Virus record (IMG/VR): IMGVR_UViG_3300030329_001504
Location: 1 to 35,769 of that record
Origin: a virus
Direction: 5' to 3' (one strand)
DNA length: 35,769 nucleotides
A model generated the notes under the pieces. That model was given only the letters and a program-made list of their open reading frames with translations, made no database searches and was not told the origin of the DNA. The position numbers and the translations under genes are program-made. Positions 14,212 through 20,491 of this stretch are shown in pieces. Every line of letters begins with the position of its first letter. Positions within the stretch are counted from its first letter, which is position 1.

Positions 14212-15064
14212 TTAAAATTGTTTTTATGTTTGATTCACTTAATATTGTTTTTAACATATCATAATCAATGTCGCCATTAATCGTTTTCACCCCCACTAGT
14301 TTTTTACCCGATGGGTCGTTATACTTATAAAATTTAATAGCGCCTGGTATTTTCTTTTTTATATCTTTTAAGTTAGGTTTTGGTTTATACATAAAATAAT
14401 CAATGTATCTAATACCATCCTTATTATAATTTCTTAATTTTACTAGTGATAAAAAGTTAATTTCCCAAAAAGGGTCATTTCTTAATTCTTTACATCTTAA
14501 ATATACTTTACGCAAATCGTATTTGTCAATGCGATGTATTTTATCTAATATATCTAACCATCTATTAATATTTGTTTTTGTCTTGGGGCGATTTTTTTCA
14601 GGAAATAATTCTACAAAATAATCAAATGATGAAACAACAAGTGGGTCATATTTTTTATCATTTGGTATATTATTACTTATAGTATTAATATTATTATTAA
14701 TACTATTATTATTACTTTGTTGTTGATTTTCGGTTAGTGGTTTTTCGGTTAACGGTTTTTCGGTTAGTGGTTTATCATTTAGTATATAATTATATCCTTT
14801 AAACTTGCCATCTACTTTAATTTGTTCACGCACTAGAAAACCTAATTGTGTTAGTTCTTTTATTTTACTTTGTAAGGCATTTCTACCCTCTTTAAAATGG
14901 TTTAAGATAAAAGTAAATGTTATTTCCTGGTTTTCACTATGAGAAAAAAGCCAACAATATAATCCAGTAGCACCAATAGATATTTTCTTATATCTAAATA
15001 TAGCAGAAGGCACTACTACAAAACGTGAAAAACGCTTTGGCTTAATAATTTTATTTACTTTCAT
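14201..15064 (-). CDS. Replication initiator-like protein with winged-helix N-terminus
   Basis: 287 residues. The N-terminal part (about 1-95) reads as a winged helix-turn-helix (AIFRYKKISIGATGLYCWLF ... GRNALQSKIKELTQLGFLVREQ). A linker follows with three PLTEK repeats (about 97-112) and an Asn/Gln-rich stretch (about 112-135), then a C-terminal helical domain (FDYFVELFPEKNRPKTKTNI, W-L-D-I-L-D-K). The architecture, DNA-binding domain, low-complexity linker, helicase-loader-like C-terminus, is that of lambda O / phage DnaD-type initiators. The linker is encoded by direct repeats next to an AT-rich palindrome (14660-14775), a likely origin. The helicase gene lies downstream. Confidence 0.7.
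   Translation of the reverse strand: MKVNKIIKPKRFSRFVVVPSAIFRYKKISIGATGLYCWLFSHSENQEITFTFILNHFKEGRNALQSKIKELTQLGFLVREQIKVDGKFKGYNYILNDKPLTEKPLTEKPLTENQQQSNNNSINNNINTISNNIPNDKKYDPLVVSSFDYFVELFPEKNRPKTKTNINRWLDILDKIHRIDKYDLRKVYLRCKELRNDPFWEINFLSLVKLRNYNKDGIRYIDYFMYKPKPNLKDIKKKIPGAIKFYKYNDPSGKKLVGVKTINGDIDYDMLKTILSESNIKTILNAL
14679..14706. repeat. AT-rich inverted repeat in the initiator gene (possible unwinding element)
   Basis: Arms ATAGTATTAA (14679-14688) and TTAATACTAT (14697-14706) around an 8-base AT spacer, within a run almost wholly A/T from about 14660 to 14718. It encodes Asn-rich linker residues and adjoins the direct repeats. Confidence 0.6.
14731..14775. repeat. Three tandem 15-base repeats (iteron-like) in the initiator gene
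   Basis: Units start at 14731, 14746 and 14761: CGGTTAGTGGTTTTT, CGGTTAACGGTTTTT, CGGTTAGTGGTTTAT (plus strand). They encode PLTEK repeats. Direct repeats plus neighbouring AT-rich DNA within the initiator gene is the layout of the lambda origin. Confidence 0.65.
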
Positions 15065-15072
15065 TTTATTGT

Positions 15073-15312
15073 TTAAATCATAGTTTTTAATCTATCGCAA
15101 AAACTTCTTATTTCTTTGTAATGCTTCATAAAATCTTTTAGTGAAATATCTTTATCTTCAAATATTTCCCATAAAATTTCTATTAATAAATCAAATTCTA
15201 CTCTTGTCATTTTACCTACATAATCATATGTAATATCCATATTATCAGTAGTTGTTTGTGTCCATCGGACTTTTTGGTTGTTTTCGTCAAAATACACTTT
15301 ACTAAATTTCAT
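15073..15312 (-). CDS. Hypothetical protein between VRR-NUC and initiator genes
   Basis: 79 residues, acidic, alpha/beta in appearance: KVYFDENNQKVRWTQTTTDN at the start, then a helical part (FDLLIEILWEIFEDKDISLK, FMKHYKEIRSFCDRL). No known domain. It overlaps the VRR-NUC gene by 11 bases and precedes the initiator gene by 8 bases with leader AAACAATAAA between, so it is co-transcribed with replication genes. Function unknown. Confidence 0.65.
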   Translation of the reverse strand: MKFSKVYFDENNQKVRWTQTTTDNMDITYDYVGKMTRVEFDLLIEILWEIFEDKDISLKDFMKHYKEIRSFCDRLKTMI

Positions 15313-15676
15313 TTTTTATATAAGAATTAATAATATCAATACACATATCGTAATCATTGATACAATAGGTTGACCAACCACATTGTTTTAACTTTTCTAG
15401 CCATTCTTTTTGATGTGCTGTTGGTTTATTATAACCTACTTTTAATTCTATTGCCAAGCCATTGTGTTTATTGTTTGCGTAAAAAATAAGTATGTCAGGC
15501 ACACCAGCTTTAGCGCCTAAATACTTAAATTTATATCTTTCAAATTTACTTCGTTTACCTTCATTAGGTACGTGAGTAAATAATATTTTTGGATGTTGAT
15601 ATTGTAAGTAGCTAATTATTCTGTGTTGTAGCTTATCTTCTTTTGTTAAGTATTTATAAAATGGATTAGTTGACAT
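15302..15676 (-). CDS. VRR-NUC domain nuclease
   Basis: 124 residues, a stand-alone VRR-NUC domain. Visible family features: an N-terminal LQHRIISYLQYQHP helix, THVPNEGKRS, then GVPDILIF with Asp61, IELKVG with E77-x-K79, and TAHQKEWLEKLKQCGWSTY with the conserved Gln. Such small phage proteins are structure-specific nucleases, probably resolving branched DNA before packaging. It overlaps the 79-residue gene and has a TAACTTTG element 11 bases upstream. Confidence 0.88.
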   Translation of the reverse strand: MSTNPFYKYLTKEDKLQHRIISYLQYQHPKILFTHVPNEGKRSKFERYKFKYLGAKAGVPDILIFYANNKHNGLAIELKVGYNKPTAHQKEWLEKLKQCGWSTYCINDYDMCIDIINSYIKNEI

Positions 15677-15687
15677 TTATTTTAATA

Positions 15688-15695
15688 CAAAGTTA
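15688..15695 (-). promoter_or_regulatory. -7 element TAACTTTG before the VRR-NUC gene
   Basis: Perfect TAnnTTTG on the minus strand in the 28-base gap before the nuclease gene, 11 bases from the ATG. No TTTG 19 bases upstream. Confidence 0.35.
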
Positions 15696-15704
15696 GAAAA
15701 TTTT

Positions 15705-16091
15705 TTACCACTTTTTATTTTTAGCTTCTAGTTTTTTATACATTGCTTCTAAAACATCAAACTTTATTAATAACCTATTATACATATTTACAAGTTTATC
15801 AACATCAATTTTTTTATTTTTTTTGTTTACATTCGCCAATTCTTTTATTAGAAAATAATCAGTATTTAATTTACTTGAATGTTTTAGCATATATGGAAAT
15901 GTTTTTATTGAATGTAAAATAGTAGCGTGATTCATATTTAAACTCTTTGCAATTTCAACAACTTTTGCATTGGTGAATTTATAGCATAAAGTAAAATAAA
16001 TTGCACGTGCATATACATATTCTAATTTTCTTGTTTTTGTAGATATATCTATTTTAAAATATTTTTCAACAACATTCCTTAATTTTTTCAT
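15705..16091 (-). CDS. DnaA domain IV-like DNA-binding protein
   Basis: 128 residues. Residues about 1-75 resemble the C-terminal DNA-binding domain of DnaA: VVEKYFKIDIS, an arginine/lysine-rich helix, YVYARAIYFTLCYKFTNAKV, then AKSLNMNHATILHSIKTF, which parallels the DnaA signature G-x-D-H-S/T-T-V-x-H-A. The AAA+ domain is absent. The C-terminal 50 residues form a Lys-rich coiled coil. It could bind DnaA-box-like DNA at the phage or host origin and either help initiation or compete with host DnaA. Located between the RecE-like exonuclease and VRR-NUC genes. Confidence 0.75.
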   Translation of the reverse strand: MKKLRNVVEKYFKIDISTKTRKLEYVYARAIYFTLCYKFTNAKVVEIAKSLNMNHATILHSIKTFPYMLKHSSKLNTDYFLIKELANVNKKNKKIDVDKLVNMYNRLLIKFDVLEAMYKKLEAKNKKW

Positions 16092-16096
16092 ATTTA

Positions 16097-16852
16097 TTAA
16101 ATTACAAATGAACCATCATTGTCATATAGATGCCAATTATAGCTAGTTATTACTTGGGTTTCTTTATATATTTCATAATCTTTGAACGCTTGTTTCCAGG
16201 CGTGTCTGCCACGCTCTAATAATTCTTCACCTAATGTGTACACCTCGACTGTATAAGGGTAGGTATTTTGAACAGCAATAAATTTAAAATTATTAATACC
16301 CAACATATCCATATAGAATGTCGCTTGAAGGTGATATGCATATTTATATATATCACGCTTAAATGCTATTGGCGAATTATCTTGACAAGTTTTCACATCA
16401 GCTATAAAATCTTCTTTACGATTTAAAACATCTGGTCTTATTCTAACATCAATATCATTATATTTTCCATAGTGAGATAATTCAATTTCACCTTTTGCAT
16501 ATTGATTTGCTAAAGAATTTTTTTTGAAATTTTTAATGATTTCATTTATTTTATCGCCTTCTTCTTGGGTTAATATTTTTTTATCAGCTGCAAATTTTAA
16601 ACGCTCTTTATAAATAGCTTGACCCTCTTTAGTTCTTCTATCTAATTTTGGCATTATATAATATTCATCATCAAAATCTTTTGGTTCTAATAAAGCACTA
16701 TGTACAGCGCTACCAAACGCCATTGCTTTTGATTCAAATGGCTTTTGAAATAAATAATGATACATTGATTTTAAATATATTGTTTTAAGCCCTGATGCGC
16801 TTATTGCTGGTGATGAATGATATGCTTCATTCGTATCTTTTTTACTTATCAT
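16097..16852 (-). CDS. RecE-like PD-(D/E)XK exonuclease (DUF3799 family)
   Basis: 251 residues. Conserved elements: ISASGLK near the start, MAFGSAVHSALLEP with His51, RIRPDVL with Asp141, FIADVKTC with D152-x-K154 and YAYHLQATFY with Gln176. These are the catalytic elements of the RecE C-terminal / exonuclease VIII type, which degrade one strand of duplex ends to give 3' overhangs. With the Rad52-like annealase (17682-18158) and SSB-like protein (17395-17685) it forms a recombination set. It overlaps the membrane/zinc protein gene by 11 bases. Confidence 0.88.
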   Translation of the reverse strand: MISKKDTNEAYHSSPAISASGLKTIYLKSMYHYLFQKPFESKAMAFGSAVHSALLEPKDFDDEYYIMPKLDRRTKEGQAIYKERLKFAADKKILTQEEGDKINEIIKNFKKNSLANQYAKGEIELSHYGKYNDIDVRIRPDVLNRKEDFIADVKTCQDNSPIAFKRDIYKYAYHLQATFYMDMLGINNFKFIAVQNTYPYTVEVYTLGEELLERGRHAWKQAFKDYEIYKETQVITSYNWHLYDNDGSFVI

Positions 16853-17054
16853 TTTCTTCTAATTTTTCTAATAAATATTGAACTTCACTAAAATTAAATC
16901 GTTTACCACATTTTATACAAATGCATTTATCGTCTATATATTGGATTTTAGTTATTATTTGTGGGGGTTTGCTCACGCCATAATTGTAACAAGCATAACC
17001 AAATAATAGAATTATAAAAAATAAACCTATTATTATTATTTTTTCTTTTGACAT
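16842..17054 (-). CDS. Small membrane protein with CxCxxC zinc-knuckle-like tail
   Basis: 70 residues. One N-terminal membrane segment (about 6-24, IIIIGLFFIILLFGYACYNY) is followed by a soluble part with CICIKCGKRF (about 44-53) and a short acidic helix. The Cys cluster lacks an obvious second half, so metal binding would need a dimer. It sits between a coiled-coil peptide gene and the RecE-like nuclease and overlaps both. Why a membrane protein lies in the recombination operon is unclear. Confidence 0.6.
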   Translation of the reverse strand: MSKEKIIIIGLFFIILLFGYACYNYGVSKPPQIITKIQYIDDKCICIKCGKRFNFSEVQYLLEKLEENDK

Positions 17055-17140
17055 ATTTCTAATTGTTTTTTTAATTTTTTGTTTTCTTTCTCTAATGCTT
17101 CAATGCGATAGTGAAGAAATTTTAATGATAAATCATCCAT
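17036..17140 (-). CDS. 34-residue coiled-coil microprotein
   Basis: Starts at ATG 17138-17140, overlapping the stop of the DUF3310 gene by 8 bases (ATGGATGA), and ends 19 bases inside the membrane/zinc gene. The peptide is one charged helix (RIEALEKENKKLKKQLEICQ) with heptad spacing of Leu. The tight overlaps on both sides fill the only gap in this operon and support coding; function unknown. Confidence 0.5.
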   Translation of the reverse strand: MDDLSLKFLHYRIEALEKENKKLKKQLEICQKKK

Positions 17141-17351
17141 TTTGTTCTAATTTTTCTAACTCAAATGTTAAATGGTCTATTGCCTTTTGAATATCTGAAT
17201 TTGGGGTTTTATGTTTTCTATAAGCACGTAATATATATGTACACGCTGTAGCTAAATGATATGGCAATTCAAAATTATCAACAACTTCACGTGCTGTATA
17301 ATTGTTTTTGCCATTATAATATTTAGGTGTTTTTACTTTTGTTTTTGTCAT
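17133..17351 (-). CDS. DUF3310 (SaV-like) protein
   Basis: 72 residues. The pattern REVVDNFELPYHLATACTYI, then LRAYRKHKTPNSDIQKAIDHL, matches DUF3310, a small helical phage family with conserved 'Y-I-x-R-x-x-x-K ... D-x-x-K-A'. Some larger members are annotated as nucleotide kinase-like, but this one lacks a P-loop, so no enzymatic role can be assigned. First gene after terminator 17362-17388. Confidence 0.75.
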   Translation of the reverse strand: MTKTKVKTPKYYNGKNNYTAREVVDNFELPYHLATACTYILRAYRKHKTPNSDIQKAIDHLTFELEKLEQNG

Positions 17352-17361
17352 AATAGGAAAT

Positions 17362-17388
17362 AAAAAAGCGCCCTAAAATAGAGCGCTT
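17362..17388 (-). terminator. Intrinsic terminator after the SSB-like gene
   Basis: Minus strand: AAGCGC-T-CTA, TTT loop, TAG-G-GCGCTT (nine pairs around one mismatch), followed by TTTTATTT. It lies 7 bases after the SSB-like stop. Downstream genes have no clear promoter here, so partial read-through could set a higher level for the SSB and annealase. Confidence 0.75.
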
Positions 17389-17394
17389 AATTAA

Positions 17395-17685
17395 TTAAAA
17401 TGGTAAATCATCAGCCCCCTTCTCATCTTTGCTATTACCACCTTGATTTGGCTTGTAAGTGTTAAAAGTAAGATTGTACGTGCCATCATCATTTTTCCAT
17501 AATTGAACCTTGTATTGCTCGTTTCCTTTATACTCACTTTTAGCATTTTCAATACCATCTTGTTTTAATGCTTCGCCTAACTCTTTAGGCGTGATTACAC
17601 CATTAGCACATAAACTTTCTGGTGCATTTTCACTAGGTGTAAAAAATCTTACACCACCGACATACTTTGTTTTTATTTCACTCAT
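17395..17685 (-). CDS. Putative ssDNA-binding protein with SSB-type acidic tip
   Basis: 96 residues. The last residues are ADDLPF, preceded by a Gly/Asn/Ser linker (KPNQGGNSKDEKG); bacterial SSBs end in the same kind of flexible linker plus D-D-x-P-F tip that binds partner proteins. The N-terminal 75 residues are beta-rich in part (YKVQLWKNDDGTYNLTFNTY) but I do not see a canonical OB-fold SSB sequence. It overlaps the annealase gene by 4 bases. The likely job is covering ssDNA made by the RecE-like exonuclease or helicase and recruiting partners. Confidence 0.6.
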   Translation of the reverse strand: MSEIKTKYVGGVRFFTPSENAPESLCANGVITPKELGEALKQDGIENAKSEYKGNEQYKVQLWKNDDGTYNLTFNTYKPNQGGNSKDEKGADDLPF

Positions 17686-18158
17686 TTTATTTTAAATTTG
17701 GTTAATATTTCGTTTCTATATTCTTTTTTCATTTTATATTTTTCTAATACATTTTGGGCTTGTTTTTTAGTGCCTTTTAATGTATTAACAAATTGTGTTT
17801 GCGTAAGCCATTGTTGTTGCTTTTGACTATTAGTAGCATTAACAACTTCATCAGCACTAGCAACACTAGTATCTATTCCAATGCCAAAATTACCTAATGC
17901 ACGACCCCACGCACTTGTTTCACAATTTTCAACATATGAAGTTTCATTTATATATGTTGTACCTTTAATTTCTTCAGCCATTCCAGTAGCAACAACAACA
18001 CCATCTTGGTTTTTAATAGTTGCTTTAATTAGAATAGATTCAGGGGTTTTTTCAATTACTTCAGACGTTAATGAATAATCAGGAAAATTTTCACGAAAAA
18101 ATTTTATTCGCTCATTGACCTCAATGTAATCTTTACCTTTAATTTTTATTGTTTTCAT
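17682..18158 (-). CDS. Putative ssDNA-annealing protein (Rad52/Sak3-like)
   Basis: 158 residues. The block YINETSYVENCETSAWGRAL, then GNFGIGIDTSVASADEV (about 70-107), resembles the 'ETSA-x-GRAL' signature of phage annealases of the Sak/Sak3 Rad52 superfamily, preceded by an alpha/beta part beginning VNERIKFFRENFPDYSL. The C-terminal 45 residues are Lys/Gln-rich. It lies beside an SSB-like gene and in the same region as a RecE-like exonuclease, the usual partners. Family placement is from motif memory, so it could be another phage DNA-binding family. Confidence 0.55.
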   Translation of the reverse strand: MKTIKIKGKDYIEVNERIKFFRENFPDYSLTSEVIEKTPESILIKATIKNQDGVVVATGMAEEIKGTTYINETSYVENCETSAWGRALGNFGIGIDTSVASADEVVNATNSQKQQQWLTQTQFVNTLKGTKKQAQNVLEKYKMKKEYRNEILTKFKIK

Positions 18159-18160
18159 TT

Positions 18161-18346
18161 TTAATTAATTAAATTTTTAAATTCAAACCCTTTGTCTTTT
18201 AATATTTTAACTTCATTTAAAGTAAAAGTAAGTGGGTTTTTTAATCTTGATTTTAGCGTTGGCATTGTGCATTGTAGAAATTCACACACATCATAACGCT
18301 TTAAACGAAGGCGCTTTAATTCGCCTTTAAATTCATTTTCAAACAT
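18161..18346 (-). CDS. Small helix-turn-helix regulator
   Basis: 61 residues from ATG 18344-18346. A longer frame from 18373 would overlap the promoter -7 box, so the internal Met (MFENEFKGELKRLRL) is chosen. The sequence RLRLKRYDVCEFLQCTMPTL, then KSRLKNPLTF, fits a Cro/transposase-type HTH in which VCEFLQCTMPTLKSRL is helix-turn-helix. It is the first gene of the DNA-metabolism region behind the second full promoter (18371-18401), a position suited to an early regulator. Its targets are unknown; the inverted repeat at 4380-4396 is one candidate. Confidence 0.65.
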   Translation of the reverse strand: MFENEFKGELKRLRLKRYDVCEFLQCTMPTLKSRLKNPLTFTLNEVKILKDKGFEFKNLIN

Positions 18347-18370
18347 ACATTTAATTTTAAAGTTCAAATG

Positions 18371-18401
18371 CAAAATTAAAAATATATTTTAATAAAACAA
18401 A
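18371..18401 (-). promoter_or_regulatory. Bacteroidota-type promoter (TTTG - N19 - TAATTTTG) of the early region
   Basis: Minus strand: TTTG at 18398-18401, exactly 19 bases, TAATTTTG at 18371-18378. The start codon at 18346 lies 24 bases downstream. It overlaps the T-rich end of the terminator at 18391-18439 and opens the regulator/recombination unit. Confidence 0.7.
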
Positions 18402-18439
18402 AGAAAAGCGCAAAAACTTAAAAAATTCTTACGCTTTTC
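18391..18439 (-). terminator. Probable intrinsic terminator after the tail genes
   Basis: Minus strand: GAAAAGCG (18432-18439) pairs with CGCTTTTC (18403-18410) across a 21-base AT loop, followed by TTTTGTTTTATT. The long loop makes it weaker than the others, but its position, 29 bases after the distal tail gene stop, fits. Confidence 0.5.
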
Positions 18440-18467
18440 ACACAGAAAAGGGGGCTTCTGAATATTT

Positions 18468-20489
18468 TTATTCTGATGTAATTCTTAAATCAATACTAAC
18501 ATCATCATCATCATTTGGTAGGTGTGCAATGACTTTTGCGTTTGCTGATTTTACTTTATATTCAAGACCATCTATGTAACAACTTTGTGAATCTTGAAAT
18601 ACTGATGCGCCAAAATTAAACCAAATTCTATTATTTAATGTTAATGGTTCTACTTGTTGATTTCTAAATGTACCTTCATATCTAACCACAAAATCCCTGT
18701 AATCATTCATTATGTTTTGTAAACTAGCACCAACACAAGTTCTATTTGTTGGATAATCTCTAGTCCTTTCAAAAACAAAACTAGTCACTTCAGTACCTTT
18801 AAAATAATTAATTCCCTTTTGCTCATAATCTTTACTATATGTATTACCACTAGTATTTACAGCATATTCAATATATTTAGTAGGTAGTTTTTTTTCTTCA
18901 CTATATGATAAATTTTTTGGTCTATAAAAATTACCAGTTATCCCTACATTATCAAAGTAAATAGCATTTACACCAGTACCAGAATATATACAATTATATA
19001 TAACAACACCGACATTAAATTGTGTAGCTGTAGAAATGTTTGAACCTTGCATTGCAACACTTATTGTGTGCCAGTTATTAAATACGTCAAAATCCCTAGT
19101 TATAACGTGCAAATCACTTCCATCTAATCCCCATTCTTCATTTACATCGTCCCACGATACAGTATTAGGCGACACAGCACTGCTATAAGCACATATTGAA
19201 AATTGCACAGTAATTGAACTTGGACTTGATGTATTTGGTCTATCAGCAAAAAATGATAATTGTGCAGTACCTCCGTGCCACGCTTTCCAATACCCAGAAT
19301 TATTTACAAAATCATTTCTAAACATTTCAGTAGTTCCACTAGTAGGCGCAGAACCACTTAATTTAAAAGCAGCGTTTCCTTGAACTGAATTTGAATTTGT
19401 TACAAGCGATGCATATGATGAATTGATTGTATAATCTTCAGCGCCTTCAAGTTCAAATCCATAGTTTTTAGAATAAAAATACTTGTTGATTTGTGTAGAT
19501 TCTAATTTATATGTCGCCTTTGCAAATGGTTCAAGATATTCTCTTGTTAAATCACCACCTACATTTTTTAATGTAGTTGGACATATTCTTAATATTGATT
19601 CTTGACTAGTTGATTGATAAACGCCACTAGAATTATATTTAAAAGTATTTATAGTTTCAGCACTAGCACTTATTAATTGTGCTTTAATTGATGCCCTAAT
19701 GCCACTAACACTACCACCCCCAACAAGTGTTGAATTAATTGTGCTTTTAACATTAGAATCAAATATATTTGAATTTTCAACTATATACCACCTACCATAA
19801 GATTGATAAATTCTACAATTATAACTTTTTAATATTCCTTCTAATTGGTCTTTACATTTTGGCACATCAGCCCCTTTGTCTAATTGATTAAATTGACCAG
19901 CACTAACATCAGTTGTTATCAATTTATCTTGCATTACAGATGGTTTATATGGATATGAACCACCTGTACTAGTATATATATCAGCTTGAGCATAAATATC
20001 AAGCCCTAGTCCTAGATTATCTAAAATATCAGCAATTCTATTTCTATTAAAATAAAAACTATCAGTATTAACTAATGGTGCATTATAATTATTTAAAGTA
20101 CCAAGACCATCATATGCTTTTAAAGTAATTGCAGTTGGCGTAGCTTTAAATTGTTCTCTATATCTATCAACAACTATAAACCCTATCCAATAGGTTTGCC
20201 ACGCAGATGAACTATCTTTATAGGAAACTTTTATTTGATATTCTCTTTCATCATATTCATAAAAATTGTCATAAGTAACAGTGTCGGTAATAAATAAATT
20301 TAAACTACAAACACTACCAATTATAGGTTTATAAAAATCATTTTGACTATTCCACTTAACAACAACAGGTTCTGCTTGACCTATCATATCATTAACAGAA
20401 CCACTATAATTTTTTTTTAATATCTCAACTTTTTTTTCATAAGCTAAAACATCGCTAAATTCTAATCTATATTTAACCCCATATGACAT
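18468..20489 (-). CDS. Distal tail / baseplate hub protein with carbohydrate-binding-like domain
   Basis: 673 residues. The N-terminal third (YRLEFSDVLAYEKKVEILKK, ... WQTYWIGFIVVDRYREQF ... ITLKAYDGLGTLNNY) is a type I recognise from Bacteroidota phages directly after the tape measure, in the position of distal tail and hub proteins. A middle region (about 375-515) looks like a beta-sandwich of the carbohydrate-binding-module type: KLSGSAPTSGTTEMF, WKAWHGGTAQLSFFADRPNT, a Trp-containing NWHTISVAM strand and AIYFDNVGI at the end. The C-terminus resumes the hub part (TCVGASLQNIMNDYRDFVVR). It probably caps the tail and binds surface glycan. It lies 2 bases after the tape measure. Confidence 0.75.
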   Translation of the reverse strand: MSYGVKYRLEFSDVLAYEKKVEILKKNYSGSVNDMIGQAEPVVVKWNSQNDFYKPIIGSVCSLNLFITDTVTYDNFYEYDEREYQIKVSYKDSSSAWQTYWIGFIVVDRYREQFKATPTAITLKAYDGLGTLNNYNAPLVNTDSFYFNRNRIADILDNLGLGLDIYAQADIYTSTGGSYPYKPSVMQDKLITTDVSAGQFNQLDKGADVPKCKDQLEGILKSYNCRIYQSYGRWYIVENSNIFDSNVKSTINSTLVGGGSVSGIRASIKAQLISASAETINTFKYNSSGVYQSTSQESILRICPTTLKNVGGDLTREYLEPFAKATYKLESTQINKYFYSKNYGFELEGAEDYTINSSYASLVTNSNSVQGNAAFKLSGSAPTSGTTEMFRNDFVNNSGYWKAWHGGTAQLSFFADRPNTSSPSSITVQFSICAYSSAVSPNTVSWDDVNEEWGLDGSDLHVITRDFDVFNNWHTISVAMQGSNISTATQFNVGVVIYNCIYSGTGVNAIYFDNVGITGNFYRPKNLSYSEEKKLPTKYIEYAVNTSGNTYSKDYEQKGINYFKGTEVTSFVFERTRDYPTNRTCVGASLQNIMNDYRDFVVRYEGTFRNQQVEPLTLNNRIWFNFGASVFQDSQSCYIDGLEYKVKSANAKVIAHLPNDDDDVSIDLRITSE

Positions 20490-20491
20490 AA

